Of a stretch of DNA of 64,000 bases, positions 32,612-43,984 are shown piece after piece (positions within the stretch are counted from its first letter, which is position 1; every line of letters begins with the position of its first letter). The notes beneath the pieces were generated by a model. It did no database searches. It was not told where the DNA came from and saw nothing but the letters and a program-made list of their open reading frames with translations. Location: contig VZQC01009973.1 of NCBI GenBank assembly GCA_009823505.1, forward strand, positions 1,049,146 through 1,113,145. The letters run 5' to 3'. Made by a program: the position numbers and the translations under genes. This DNA comes from Rhizomys pruinosus. Taxonomy: Eukaryota > Chordata > Mammalia > Rodentia > Spalacidae.

Positions 32612-35600
32612 ATGAAAATGGATAATATGGTGAAAGGAAGCAACATACATCTGTCAGTTATAACCTTAAATATTAATGGACTAAGCTCCCCAATCAAAAG
32701 ACATATACTGGGAGATTGGATTAGGAAACAGAAACCATCGATATGTTGTCTACAAGAAATGCATCTTACCTTCAAGAATAGGCACCACCTTAAAGTGAAA
32801 AGATGGAAAAAATATCCCAAGCAAATGATAACTACAAGAAAGCAGGTGGTGCTATTTTAATATCAGACAAAACAGACTTCAAAGTAAAAGAAATTTGAAG
32901 AGACAAATAAGGCCATTATATTTTTATCAAAGGAACAATTCACCATGAAGATTTCACAATTACAAACATATATGCACCAAACTCTGGTGCAAACTTTATA
33001 AAGACAATTCTCCAGGACCACAAGTCACATACTAATCCCAGTACACTCATAGTAGGGGACTTCAATACCCCAGCGAGCCCTTTGGACAGGTCAACTCGAC
33101 AAGACTAAACAGAGAGACATCTGAACTGAATGATATGATACACCAAATGGACCTCACAGACATCTACCCTAGTACCAGAGAATACACTTTTTACAAAGCA
33201 CCCCATGGAACATACTCCAAAATTGACCCCATACTGGGACACAGAAGAAACTGTCAAAAATACAAAAAGATTGAAATAATTTCATGCATTCTATTAGACC
33301 ACAACACAATAAAGCTCACTACCTTTTAGACAGTAGGATAAGCCCTACTATCTAAAAGAACGCATGGAGGCCAAACAACACACTCCTGAATAATGAATGG
33401 ATCAAGGAAGAGATAAAGAAAGTAATAAAAGCATTCCTGGAACTGAATGACAAGGATAATACACCACAACAAAACCTATGGGATACTTTAAAAGTAGTCC
33501 TGGGATGGAGAGATGGCCTAGCTGTTAAGAGCACCAACTGCTCTTGCAGAGGACTCAGGTTCAATCCCCAGCATCCACATGGAGGCTAAGAACCGTCTGT
33601 AACTTCAGTTTCAGGTAAACTCCAGGTCCAGGGGAATCGGAGACCCTCTTCTGACCTCTGTGGTGTTGCACAACACGGGTGCACAGACGTACATGCAGAC
33701 AGTACATTCATACACATACAAAAACAAATAAAATTTTAAAAAATGATTAAAAATTAAAAAAAAATAGTCCTAATTGTTAAGTTTATATCCCTGGGTGCCC
33801 ACATTAGAAAAACAGAAAGAACACAAGTGAATGATCTAACACTGTAGCTAAAAATACTTGAGAGACAACAACAGATGAACTCTAAACACAAAAAACAGGA
33901 AGAAATAACAAAAATCAGAACAGAAATAAATGCAAAAAATCAATGAATACAAAAGTTGGTTCTTTGAAAGAATAAACAAGATAGACAGACCTCTAGCCCA
34001 GTTAACAAAAAGAAAGAAGGAACAACTCCAAATCAATACAATCTGTGATGAAAAGGGAAATATCACAACGGACAAGGAAAAGATCAAGAAAATTATATGG
34101 GAATATTACAAGAACCTATATTCTACCAAGTTTGAAAATCTAGAAGAAATGGATGAATATCTGAAATCTTGGGAATCACCAAAGCTTGGCCAAGAGGAGA
34201 CCAGCAGCTTAAACAGACCCATAACATATGAAGAAATAGAGGATGTAGTAAGAAGCCTCCCAACTAAAAAAAGCCCAGGCCCAGACGGTTTCACAGCAGA
34301 ATTCTATAAAACATTTCAAAAAGACCTACAACCATTATTTCTGAAACTGTTTAGAAGTATACAATCAGAGGGAATTCTCCCAAATTCCTTCTATGAAGCC
34401 AACATCACTCTATTACCAAAACCAGGCAAAGATACAACTAAAAAGGAGAATTATAGACCCATCTCCCTCATGAACACAGATGCCAAAATTCTAAACAGAA
34501 TACTGGCAAATCGCATACAGACCCACATCAAGAAGATCATCCATCATGACCAAGTTGGATTCATACCAGAGATGCAGGGATGGTTCAACATACGAAAATC
34601 AATAAACATCATCAAACACATAAATGGAATCAAAGACAAAAACCACACCATCATCTCAATTGATGCTGAAAAAGCCTTTGACAAAATCCAGCATCCCTTC
34701 ATGCTTAAAGTCCTAGAAGGAATTGGATTGGAGGGATCATTCCTCAATGTAATCAAAGCCATATACAGGAAACCCACAGCCAATATCATCTTAAATGGGG
34801 AAATAAAAGAAGCATTCCCTTTAAAGATAAGAACTCAGCAAGGCTGCCACCTGTCAACACTCCTCTTCAATATAGTGCTTGAAACACTTGCTAGGGCAGT
34901 AAGGCAAGTAAGGGAAATTAAAGGAGTACTAATTGGAAAAGAGTTACTCAAGCTATTCCTATTTGCTGATGATATGATTGTTTACTTAAGGGATGCTAAA
35001 ACCTCTACTAGAAAAAACTCCTACAAACTACTAACAGCTTCAGCAAAGTGGCAGGATACAAAATTAACCTAGAAAAATCAGTAGCCTTTCTTTACACCAA
35101 CAACATACAACTGAAGAAGGAATTCAAGGAGACCTTCCCACTCACAATAGCCTCAAAAACAATAAAATACATAGGAACAAACCTAACCAAAGACACCAAA
35201 GATCTCTACAACAAAAATGTTAAAACCCTGAAGAACGAAATTGAAGGAGACATCAGAAGATGCAAAAACCTCTGAGATAATTAATATAGTAAAAATGTCC
35301 ATTCTACCCAAACTCTTGTATAGATTTAATGCAATCCCAATTAAAATCCTCAAGAGTTTCTTCACAGGCTTGGAGAAAAAAGCCCTTGGAAAAACAAAAG
35401 ACCCTGAATAGCTAAAGCAACCCTGAGTGAAAAGAGCCATACAGGGGGGGATCTCTATACCAGACTTCAAACTATACTACAGGGCTATAGTCATAAAAAA
35501 CAGCTTGATACTGGCACAAAAACAGACCTGTTGAACAATGGAACAAAACTGAAGATCCAAACTTGAGCACATACAGTTTCAGCCGTCTCATATTTGACAA

Positions 35601-35945
35601 GGGGTCCAAGAAGACACAATGGATGAAAGAAAGCATCTTTAGCAAGTGGAGTTGGCAAAACTGGATCGCCACTTGTAGAAGAATGAAATTAAACCCCTAC
35701 CTCTTGCCCTGTACAAAAGTCGACTCCAGATGTATTAAAGACCTCAACATGAAACCGCAAACTCTGAATGTGATAGAAGAAAAAGTTGGCAGCACACTAC
35801 AAGATATAGACATAGGAAAAGTCTTCCTAAATCAGACAGCAGCTGCGGAAGAGTTAAGGTCGATGATTGACTAATTGGACCTCATTAAATTCAAAAGCAT
35901 CTGTACATCAAAAGAAACAATCATGGAAGTGAAGAGCAAACCCAC
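32612..35945 (+). pseudogene. L1-C ORF2 remnant with an open reverse-transcriptase segment
   Basis: The endonuclease start 'VITLNINGLSSPIKRH' and 'CCLQEMHL' (32612-32860; catalytic Asn and Glu kept) is followed by 'LDHNTIKL' (33135-33329) in place of the usual SDH-type ending. The 380-codon stretch 33930-35072 holds the RT motifs: '[20 protein letters not shown]', motif A '[15 protein letters not shown]', motif B '[16 protein letters not shown]' (family usually QGCPLSPLLF) and motif C '[12 protein letters not shown]'. The B2 and frameshifts elsewhere prevent a whole ORF2 protein. Confidence 0.9.
33502..33763 (+). mobile_element. B2 SINE in L1-C
   Basis: 'gatggagagatggcctag', B box 'ggttcaatccc', doubled 'acttcagtttcaggtaaact' block, A-rich tail. 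Short duplication 'tagtcct' at 33495-33501 and 33765-33771. Confidence 0.92.
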
Positions 35946-36997
35946 AGAGTGACCATGCCCTGGAAGAAGGCAGCTGAGGATTTCGTGAGCCAATCCACCT
36001 GAGCCATGCCTACAGTCAGGGCAACACCTCCATGATTCCTTAGGCTGTGGCTCTCTCACTCCAGACCTGGCTCGTGGCTGCCATCTCCCTTGGCCCTGCT
36101 GAGGGCCAAATTCAGGAGCAGACTCCGCGTGGAGTGCCCTGGTGAGCAGCCAGCGATCTGAGCTATAGGGACCAGTGGGTGGCCCAGGCCAAGTGAGCAG
36201 GCACAGAGGAGAATTCCCCCCATTTGGCCAGAGATGGAGCATACAGGGAAGGGTTTGCTCTTCCCCAGTGTTTCCGCAACAGACAGAGCCAGGTCTATGT
36301 GGAAAGTCCACCACCAAGGAGCCCTCAAGGCTTGCAACCATGATCAGAACCAGATCAGATCAGAATGAATGGAACCCTAAGGGTGGCCATCTGAGGAGGG
36401 AGGTTACCCATGAAGGCAAAGGGAAACTAGCAGGCAAACAGTGGGCCAACGTTCACCCTCGCATGGCTACACACACACAAAACAAAGGGCGCCTACTCAC
36501 TGAATTCTGTACGGAATCAGAAAAGGAGGTGCCTCACAAACACCAAAGAGACATTCTACACAAATCTGGAGGGGGGGTAATAAACCAAAAACACAGATGG
36601 GCGTCCACAGACCATGCTGGGTTCCAGATGTGGGAACCTCCTTCAGGCCAGCTGGTAGGGTTCCAAGGTCTGGACCAAGGAGGGGCTGAATAGGCTTCGA
36701 AGTCAACACCAAAGGCTCTGGGAGTTGGGTGAAAAACAGGGAAAATGCGAGCTCCTGCTATACTCCTTTAATATGGGAAAGATAAGGATTTATGTATGAT
36801 CATCCTCTGCTTCTTCTGGAAATGCATCAGGTGCTGATCAAACAACCGACTCAGCTGTTGCTTCTAAGCAGGTTAATTCTGTTCAGTAGAGGAGGAGGTA
36901 AGCAGTCCCCTTCAGGTGTGTAATACTCTACATGTCACTACAGCTCAAGACTTCCCTCAATAACTCGGACATTTACTGAATCATGTGAGCAGAACAT
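35946..36997 (+). repeat. Unclassified repeat or retroviral-like region
   Basis: GC-richer than its surroundings. A 172-codon frame (36175-36693) has no motif I recognise and a basic, low-complexity composition. The last ~320 bp (36628-36950) pair with 26852-27190. It may be the internal part and end of an LTR element; I see no LTR ends. Confidence 0.35.
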
Positions 36998-37013
36998 GAA
37001 AAATTGGATGACC

Positions 37014-37558
37014 TCTGGTCAATTCTGGCTGTTTCCTTTCATGGGCTGACAGTTTGTCCAGGGGTAACCTTTCTTATGCAGTCTTTCCAAGTCAACAGCT
37101 GAGAGAGTGGACTGTTTTACTTCTCATCCACCTGTGCCCCTTTTCTAAGCCTAGGGAACAACCTGCGGAAGAGGGGGCATGGTAGAATGTAAAGGCTCCG
37201 ATTGGGGTGAATGGTGAAACTACAGCGATGTAGTCTGGACACTCATTTGATCAACTTGATTGAACAAACAACATGTCAGCCCCCACTGGATGGTGGGGCT
37301 GTGGGGGTTTGGACACAACAGCCTGTAGATTGGTTTTGCACGAAGGATGCTTGTACTCATGGATTATCACTTATAGCTACAAAAGGAAAAAAAAAAACAA
37401 AAAAACAGAGAAAGATGCAGGACAGTTAGGGCAGAATACATGATCTGGGATGAGGTGGGGTGGGGGGGGGAAGGGAAAGGGAAAAATGCCTGACCTGAAT
37501 TGGAAAATGATGTACGAAATGCACAAAGCATCAATAAAAAAAAATTAAAAAAAAAAAA
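37014..37558 (+). mobile_element. Module copy with L1 tail, 5' inversion and perfect 16-bp target duplication
   Basis: 'gaaaaattggatgacc' flanks it at 36998-37013 and 37559-37574. The first ~70 bases ('tctggtcaattctggctgtt' to 'tgtccaggggtaacct') are in the opposite orientation to the rest, and in L1-A the two parts are adjacent in one orientation: a twin-priming inversion. Then follow 'ctgcggaagagggggcatgg', 'cactcatttgatcaacttga', 'cttatagctac', the polypurine tract (about 37451-37482), 'ggaaaatgatgtacgaaatg' and poly(A). Confidence 0.92.
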
Positions 37559-37834
37559 GAAAAATTGGATGACCAACATAAATTCTCTGGAGTTCCTGCC
37601 TAGCTAGGGACAGGTCAGCACATGAACATAAGATGAAACAGGCACAATTGTTACAAGGATTGAAGAGGTTCATAGATGTCACCAGTATGAATCATCTTGA
37701 TCTTCCCAGAGACACCAATTTGAAGTAAGAGACAATGCAAAATGATTATAGGCCTAATTCAAGTGGTCCTGGATAATTATTTTGATCTTGTGTATGTGAG
37801 ACTTGCCTCCTTGACACAGAAACAAAGTTTCATA

Positions 37835-38385
37835 AAGAATATTTTTGTAATTGAGGTTTTGTGCATTTCACACAATAGTTCTTAATCAAGCTTATTCGAA
37901 TTCCCCTATCCATGTCCTACCCCAAGAACTAATGCATTCTGCAATACATGAAAAGTCCTGACTTATGTCTTTTTCTCATCTTTTAACTTTTTCTATGCAG
38001 AAGTTCACTGTTTTGGCAAGTTCTTTGAGCAAGTGTTTTACTTTATTGTTGGTGTTGTTTCCATTTAATATTATATTTGTCCAAATTATGCATATATACA
38101 TTCCACACATATATCAAAATCACAAAGTCCAAAAATAAACTATGGGTTAATTCCAGAACACGTTTCACAATTCACTTTTTTATTATTTGGTCTTTTGGAG
38201 ACAGGGTCTCCCTGTAGCCCCAGCTGTCCTAGAACTCACTCTGTAGACTAGGATGGCCTTGAACTCACAGATATCTGCCTACCTCTGCCTCCCAAGTGCT
38301 AGAATTAAAGGCAACCACCACCCCACCTGGCATGATTCACATTTTAACAGTACAGTTGCATACAGTTAAAATGAAATATAAATTT
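37835..38385 (-). mobile_element. Old L1 3' UTR fragment, type I
   Basis: 'gaggttttgtgcatttcaca', 'ctaatgcattctgcaata', 'tatacattccacacatata' and 'aaaataaactatgggttaat' follow the order of the L1-B 3' UTR (12061-12480) with more changes. A B1 splits it. Confidence 0.6.
38179..38333 (-). mobile_element. B1 SINE
   Basis: 'gagacagggtctccctgtag' to 'ccaccccacctggc', flanked by similar 'aattcactttt' / 'gattcacatttt'. Confidence 0.92.
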
Positions 38386-38526
38386 ATATTCCTAAATTAC
38401 ATAGCAAGCTAATGTATGTTTTAATGTACTTTTAAAGAGATTTATTTTCTCATAAATATTAGAACATAAGAAAATAGAAGTATATACATTAAGCTGTATC
38501 TATAGTATTACCAGTCAATGTGGTTA

Positions 38527-38612
38527 TACACAATTTCAGCTACCTGATATTTGACAAAGGGGTCAAGAACACTCAATGGAGGAAAGACAGTATCTTTAGC
38601 AAATGGTGCTTG
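38527..38612 (+). mobile_element. L1-E fragment, left part (continues at 44461)
   Basis: 'atatttgacaaaggggtca' and 'gacagtatctttagcaaatg' match L1-C at 35588-35645. The next L1 bases ('aactggatcac') resume at 44463 after ERV-2. Confidence 0.75.
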
Positions 38613-38616
38613 CTGA

Positions 38617-39080
38617 ACTATGCAGCCTCTCGCTCTTTCCCCCTTGACCAGAGCCCACAGATTCCCAGGAGTGCAGGTTCCCTGGGTAGCTCTGGCCAGC
38701 CTGTCAGCAAACATGATCCTAGCCCTGGAAGGGATGGAGAGAGAGAAGGTACTGGGAAGCCCATAGTGAGGGGGAAAAGAAAAGGACAAAGTCAAGAATT
38801 AGCTGGGAGAAATTCCATGGGGGAATATCTCAACTTTACTTTTACAACCCAGGGTATTTATACTGGACATTGTGAGGTGCGACTGGTGGTTGTGGCCCAC
38901 AGGAATTTACACTATATACTCCATATCACTACCTGAATGTGACAATGTTTTGCCCAAAGCATCAAAGACAGTGGCACCAAGCAGGTTCCAAAAGTGAGCA
39001 GGAAATCAGCATAACTCTAGCCTGAGGGCTGGGGGTTGCCAGGTGACTTCCTAAGTGCTTCTGCAAAATGGAATCTCCAC
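38617..39080 (-). repeat. ERV-2 3' LTR
   Basis: Shares with 43985-44454: 'tccctgggtagctctggcca', 'attccatggggga', 'actttacttttacaac', 'ggtatttatactggac' (TATA-like 'gtataaatacc' on the minus strand) and 'aagcatcaaagagagtgg'/'aagcatcaaagacagtgg'. Confidence 0.78.
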
Positions 39081-39082
39081 AG

Positions 39083-39103
39083 CTTCCCCTTTTCTTTTTA
39101 TTA
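39083..39103 (-). promoter_or_regulatory. ERV-2 polypurine tract
   Basis: On the minus strand 'aaaaagaaaaggggaagc' stands directly before the LTR start 'tgtggagattcc', the expected site for plus-strand priming. Confidence 0.7.
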
Positions 39104-39789
39104 AAATAATGCCCTGTTGTCACATAGTGTTATTATTTTTTTCTTCAAGGGATACCCTCAGAAGTGGGAAGTGTGGGCCAATGCAGCTGCTACCAGAGCT
39201 GTAGAAATCCCAGGTGTGTTAGGAGGTGTTACATCTACCCAGTACATCAAATGGGAGCCCTTAGGACATGGGGCCTCATTCAGTGAATAGGAACACCACA
39301 CATCCTGGCTCCTCAAAGAAGTTCTAGGCACAATGGAATGCAGGGTCCTGGTTTACCCAGACAAGGCCTCATCCCTACAGCTCCCCCTTATTTTTATTAA
39401 AATATGGAAGTACTGTGATTTCCCTCCAAACAATTTTCAGAAATGGCTGATATTGGACCACAACACTCTGGTCTGCAACTTTCGTGAGAGTATTAACTTG
39501 ACTTTTGACAAACCAGGAAACTGAACTCCTAAGGTGGAGCTTGTTCCCAACCAAAGGGAGTATTTAGGTGGCTTTGGAGAGGAAGGAGGGAGGGGTGAAT
39601 GAAAAGCAGAATAATCCATTCTTTTGTTGAAGTTGGCACCTTGGGCCTTGCAGTCTGTCCCAGCTTTTCCCTGTAGGGGGTTGGCAGCTCCGCTCCATGT
39701 CTCTTACCAGAGGGAAGAAGGTGGAGAGCAGAGGCTCAGTGAAAATCTTGCAAGGTCCTGGAGATGGAGGGCAATAGGGCCCAGCAGGT

Positions 39790-39921
39790 CACCTCAGGCA
39801 TTGCTTGTGTTAGGTCTTACAAGGGGTATTTTCTGTAATTTTACTGATGATATATCACCTCAGGCATTGCTTGAGTTAGGTCTTACAGGGGGTATTTCCT
39901 GTAATTTTACTGATGATATAT
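39790..39921. repeat. 66-bp tandem duplication in ERV-2
   Basis: Two adjacent units starting 'cacctcaggcattgcttg' and ending 'ttactgatgatatat', with four or so differences: a fairly recent duplication. Confidence 0.93.
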
Positions 39922-40337
39922 GAATAGTAAAAGCATAGGTACTTAAGCAAACATTATTTATTATATAAGGTTGTGCTGTAGGCATGGCACAGGTAGTTAG
40001 AAATACCATTATCCTCTGAATTACTGTTTTTTTTTTTTTTGAGAAATTACATCATTTATCTTAAGTACATTTTAGTAGATAAACAGATGAAGGCTAATCA
40101 AAGTCCTTTTGAGAATAAAATATTTTAGCTCTTAAATATTAAGTTTGAAACGCAAAATAATGTACCAATTTAGTACTTGAGGTTTTTACCCATGGCCTTT
40201 TAATATTTTTGTAGCCTTTATAGATCTATTGGGCCTGATTTTTGGCTGTGAGAAAAGATAGCTGTTTATTCTTTACTGAAAAAGTTGGCTGTGGGGAGAA
40301 GCCCCAGGCTGTACAGAACTTGGCTTTGACGTATTTT

Positions 40338-40344
40338 TATTTAC

Positions 40345-40381
<37 letters not shown>

Positions 40382-40578
40382 TATGTATTAATGTACTGTC
40401 TGCATGTATGTTTGTTCACCCGTGTTGTTCAATCCCACGGAGGTCAGAAGAGGGTGTCAGATTCCCCTGGACTGCAGCCAAAGACAGTTCTCAGCCACCA
40501 TGTGGGTGCTGGGGATCAAACTTGGGTCCTCTGCAAGTGCAGTCGACATTCTTAACCACTAGGCCATCTCTCCAGCCC
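40338..40578 (-). mobile_element. B2 SINE with (TTTA)n tail
   Basis: The tail is a (TTTA)n run, followed by 'tactgtctgcatgtatg' to 'ggccatctctccagcccc'. Flanks 'ctttgacgtattttta' / 'cttgacacattttta' are an imperfect duplication. Confidence 0.92.
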
Positions 40579-40593
40579 CCTTGACACATTTTT

Positions 40594-41504
40594 AATAGAT
40601 GGATTTTGGGAAATAAAGGTACCCCTCCAAGAGATCTCATGTCTCTTAATGCAAGGAAGAAGTTAAGCTGTATTTTTGAAGGAATCATATTAATTTTTCC
40701 CTTTTTATTTTAAGAAAATGGAAAAGACTTTTACATTTTATGACAATAGTACTGCATACCCATATAGGAACCAGGGTTTGGAGCTACATTTTTGATTAAG
40801 TGGTGAATTCCAGTCTCTTAAACATAAGCTATCTTATAGATAAAAAGGGGATGTTACAGATAACATGACAGAAAGTCATTGGGAACTTTGGTATCCATCA
40901 ATGTTAAGGATGTCACCTGGAAATCTAGTATGAATTAAGAGTAAAAGATAATAACTTGTGCTTTCAATAAGTTTAAGTGTGACCAATCTTTTATGTTGAT
41001 AGTATTTGACAAATTGTTAAATAACATAAGTAATTTAGCTTTACCTCCATATATTGTGTAAATAAATTTTGGAAAAAAGTAAAGAGAAGTTACATAAAAC
41101 TTGACTAAAAATACATTGTGATCTTTAAGTTACCTGATTAAGTTTTGATTCTAAGGAAATAAGGTTTATGTACATGAATTTAACTTTCATTTATTACAAC
41201 GACTAGATACATCACTTTAAGGTATAATCTTTCTAAAGTGTGTTTTATAGATCTGTTTTGGGTGTTGACAAATTGTAACCAGGCGATGAAAGTATATACC
41301 TAGTAAAATTCTGAATTATCATATGTGTAAATTTCTACTTACCCTTAAAAATAAATTTATTCATTAGTTGTTTAAATATATTAACAGATCTGAGTTAGGG
41401 AGAAAAAAATGTTAATCTTAGTCTTAGAGCTAGCCCTTACTGAATTTGAACACTAAGTTTATCTAGGCAGTAAAAATCATAAAAATTAATTTTTAAACCA
41501 AAAT
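40594..41504. mobile_element. ERV-2 internal sequence without features
   Basis: AT-rich, stops in all frames; nothing recognisable. Confidence 0.35.
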
Positions 41505-41518
41505 TTTAGAGTATTTTT

Positions 41519-41782
41519 TTTTACTTTTTTTTATTTTTGGTATTTTTGAGATAGGGTCTCCCTTTAGTCCCAACTTGCCTGGACCTCACTCTGTAGAGCA
41601 GGCTGGCCTTGAACTCACGGAGATCCATCTGCCTGTGCTTCCCAAGTGCTGGGATTAAATGCATGTGCCACCATGCCCAGCACTAAAGACAGTTCTTAGT
41701 CACCATGTGGGTGCTAGAAATCGAAAACAGGTCCTCTGCAAGATCAGTCAATACTCTTAACCACTGAGGCATCCCTCCAGCC
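41519..41782 (-). mobile_element. Fusion SINE: B2 head joined to a B1 body
   Basis: On the minus strand the element starts as B2 ('ggctggagggatgcctcagt', about 98 bases of tRNA-like head) and switches to B1 at 'gtgctgggcatggtggcaca', ending in the B1 A tail. One pair of repeats, 'tagagtattt' (about 41507-41516 and 41785-41794), flanks the whole, so both parts arrived together. Confidence 0.8.
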
Positions 41783-41866
41783 CTAGAGTATTTCTAACAG
41801 GTTGTTTTTTTTTTTTTTAATTTTTATAAACAAGAGTTGTTAAAGAATATTTTATTAGTGTTAGAG

Positions 41867-42047
41867 CTTTTTACTGTTATTTACTTATTTATTTATTTAT
41901 TTATTTATGTATTTATCTTTTTGAGACAGGGTCTCCCAGTAGCCCCAGATGTCCTAGAACTCACTCTGTCGACCAGGCTGGCCTTGAACTCCATCTGCCT
42001 CTGCCTCTTGAGTGCTAGGATTAAAGGCGTGTGCCACCATGCTTTGC
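41867..42047 (-). mobile_element. B1 SINE with (TTTA)n tail
   Basis: 'gagacagggtctcccagtag' to 'gccaccatgctttgc', preceded by (TTTA)n. 'tagtgttagag' flanks it at 41856-41866 and 42048-42058. Confidence 0.94.
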
Positions 42048-42467
42048 TAGTGTTAGAGAGCCTTATGTCAGACCAGCCTGGCCTGAAAAATCTTCATATA
42101 AATGTGCCTGCTTTTGGTTTTAGGGTGATGAAACTGAAAAATGGTATTATTTTAGGATGATTTTGAAAGGCAGTTAAAGACAAACATGATTTAACTTGTT
42201 TTTTCAGCTTGGCAGTAGATTACAAGCCACATGGTTTGGAGACCTGTGAAATTATAAGTGAAAATGCATTTAAGAGACTCCAAACTTGCCTAGAACTTTT
42301 AATTAATTAATTGTACACATTTTTATTTAAAGGTGTTTTGGGGTAACCATGCATTAGATTTAAAATTTTAATATCATAATAAGCATGCTAGAGATAGAAT
42401 TTAACTTACTAGATTTTGAATGGCCATATTTCACAAAATTATCACAAGATAAAATTAATCTGCAAGG

Positions 42468-42719
42468 GGGGGGGCTGGAGAGATGGCCTAGTGGTTAAGA
42501 GCGCCAACCACTCTTACAGAGGACCTGGGTTCGATCCCCAGCACCCACATGGCGGCTGAGAACCTTCTGAAACTCCAATTCCAGGAGAACTCCAGTTCCA
42601 GGGGAATCCGACACCCTCTTCTGACCTCCGAGGCATTGCACGACATGGGTGCACAAACTTGCATGCAGACAGTACATTCATACACATACAAAAATGAATT
42701 AAATTTAAAAAATTAAAAA
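42468..42719 (+). mobile_element. B2 SINE with perfect 16-bp target duplication
   Basis: G run, then 'ctggagagatggcctagtgg', B box 'gggttcgatcccc', doubled 'aactccaattccaggag'/'aactccagttccagggg' block, A-rich tail. 'aaattaatctgcaagg' occurs at 42452-42467 and 42720-42735. Confidence 0.96.
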
Positions 42720-43678
42720 AAATTAATCTGCAAGGAATAGTACAATTAAACCTCAATTTTGAATAAGCACCAAAAGAAAAAAAAAAATAGTAAGGTTTGA
42801 AGGTAGATGATCTCTGTGTATTTTTAGGAGACCTACTTAAGAAAGAACACATTTAATTAAATTCTTGGAAGCTTTGAAATTTCTTTGTGCCACTGGCATT
42901 TTGAAAAAAAGAAGTTAACACAGCTACGACAGGCTCAGTTCATGCTGGGATTTACAGTTTGGGGTAGCTCCAGCAGCATTTTGCTTTTTTACTTTTCCAG
43001 TCCTATGTTTCTCTTTTATTCTCTTAGCCATGTTTAGTTGTTGTACTGAAAGGCAGGTGGCTGTGTCCCATTGTGCACTGCCCTGTGGCTTTTTACTTTT
43101 AGTAATTTTTCTGGATTGTGGGGAGATTGCCCTGTGCTGGCACATCCCAGGAACATAGCAGGTGGGATGTGGGGGATAGGTTCCAATTTCCTGATTACTA
43201 CCCTGTGCCCCATGGTTTTTGAACTTCCCAATCCACTGCTCCAGATTCAGTAGGTGGGAGTCCCATCACATGACCTGGTCATGGCTTTGTCTTTTCAGAG
43301 CTAAAATTAGCAGGTTGGCACCCCACCATAGCTGGGCATGGCCTAAGTTCACTTGGTCTCAGAGTCCAGCTGGTGTGTGTGGGGGGGGGTATTGAGGGTG
43401 GAAAAGGGGAGAAATTGTAGTGAAAATAAACAACTAAAAGGAAAAAGGATTTTTTGCAGCCACCTGACCAAGCAGGCAAGAATCACGTTAGGTTAATGAA
43501 TCCTTCATGCTGTCCGGAACCAAAGTTAAAGATTAGAAAGAAGTAAAGACTGGAAGAAAGACAGCTTATACGCCACGAGAAACTTGGGGGGATTGGGTAT
43601 AACCTACCCATTACCCTAGTCCCTTACCAGACAGGGAAGGCTTCAATTTCCCTTCTCTGAAAACTCTGAAACTATTTG

Positions 43679-43950
43679 TAAAACTGTGTCTCACTTGGGA
43701 GAGGCACAGGGCAAGAGTGTCCAATAAATTGGAAAATGATGTATGAAATACACAAAGCATCAATTAAAAAAAATAAAAGATCTCTATATTAAAAAAAAAG
43801 AAGTGTGTATCACTTGAGAGAGACACAGTTCAGAGTACCCAACAACAGCAAAGTGGGTCTCACCCGAGAGAGTCATGGGGCAAAGAGCCCAACAACCATG
43901 AAGTGTATCTCACTCAAGAGAGACATGGGCCAGAGAGCCTGAGATCATGC
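43679..43950. repeat. ~50-bp tandem units in the ERV-2 leader region
   Basis: Four units of the type 'aagtgt(g/a)tctcacttgag' 'agagacacaggg' 'cagag...cccaacaac' start near 43679, 43800, 43849 and 43899. The first is separated from the others by a short L1-tail insertion. They lie next to the 5' LTR, where leader sequence is expected. Confidence 0.8.
43722..43799 (+). mobile_element. ~75-bp L1 3'-tail insertion
   Basis: 'aattggaaaatgatgtatga' and 'cacaaagcatcaatt' followed by A-rich tail, the same end as the 80-bp insert at 13271. I could not fix a clean target duplication. Confidence 0.8.
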
Positions 43951-43984
43951 CTGTTTCTTTCTTGTCTTCTGAAAAGATTTTGCT

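Larger units (their letters stand above)
31563..35945 (+). mobile_element. L1-C: LINE-1, plus strand, 3'-truncated
   Basis: 5' region (31563-31950, 'gccagggacacaaagaagag' near 31952 as in L1-A), ORF1 remnant with an internal deletion, ORF2 from about 32612, ending near 35945 within ORF2 where unrelated sequence begins. A B2 sits at 33502-33763. Of all L1s in the window it retains the longest open stretch. Confidence 0.88.

Noticed and set aside
36175..36693. 172-codon open frame as a possible gene
   Set aside because: No domain, signal or homologue recognised; it lies in a repeat-like, GC-richer region.
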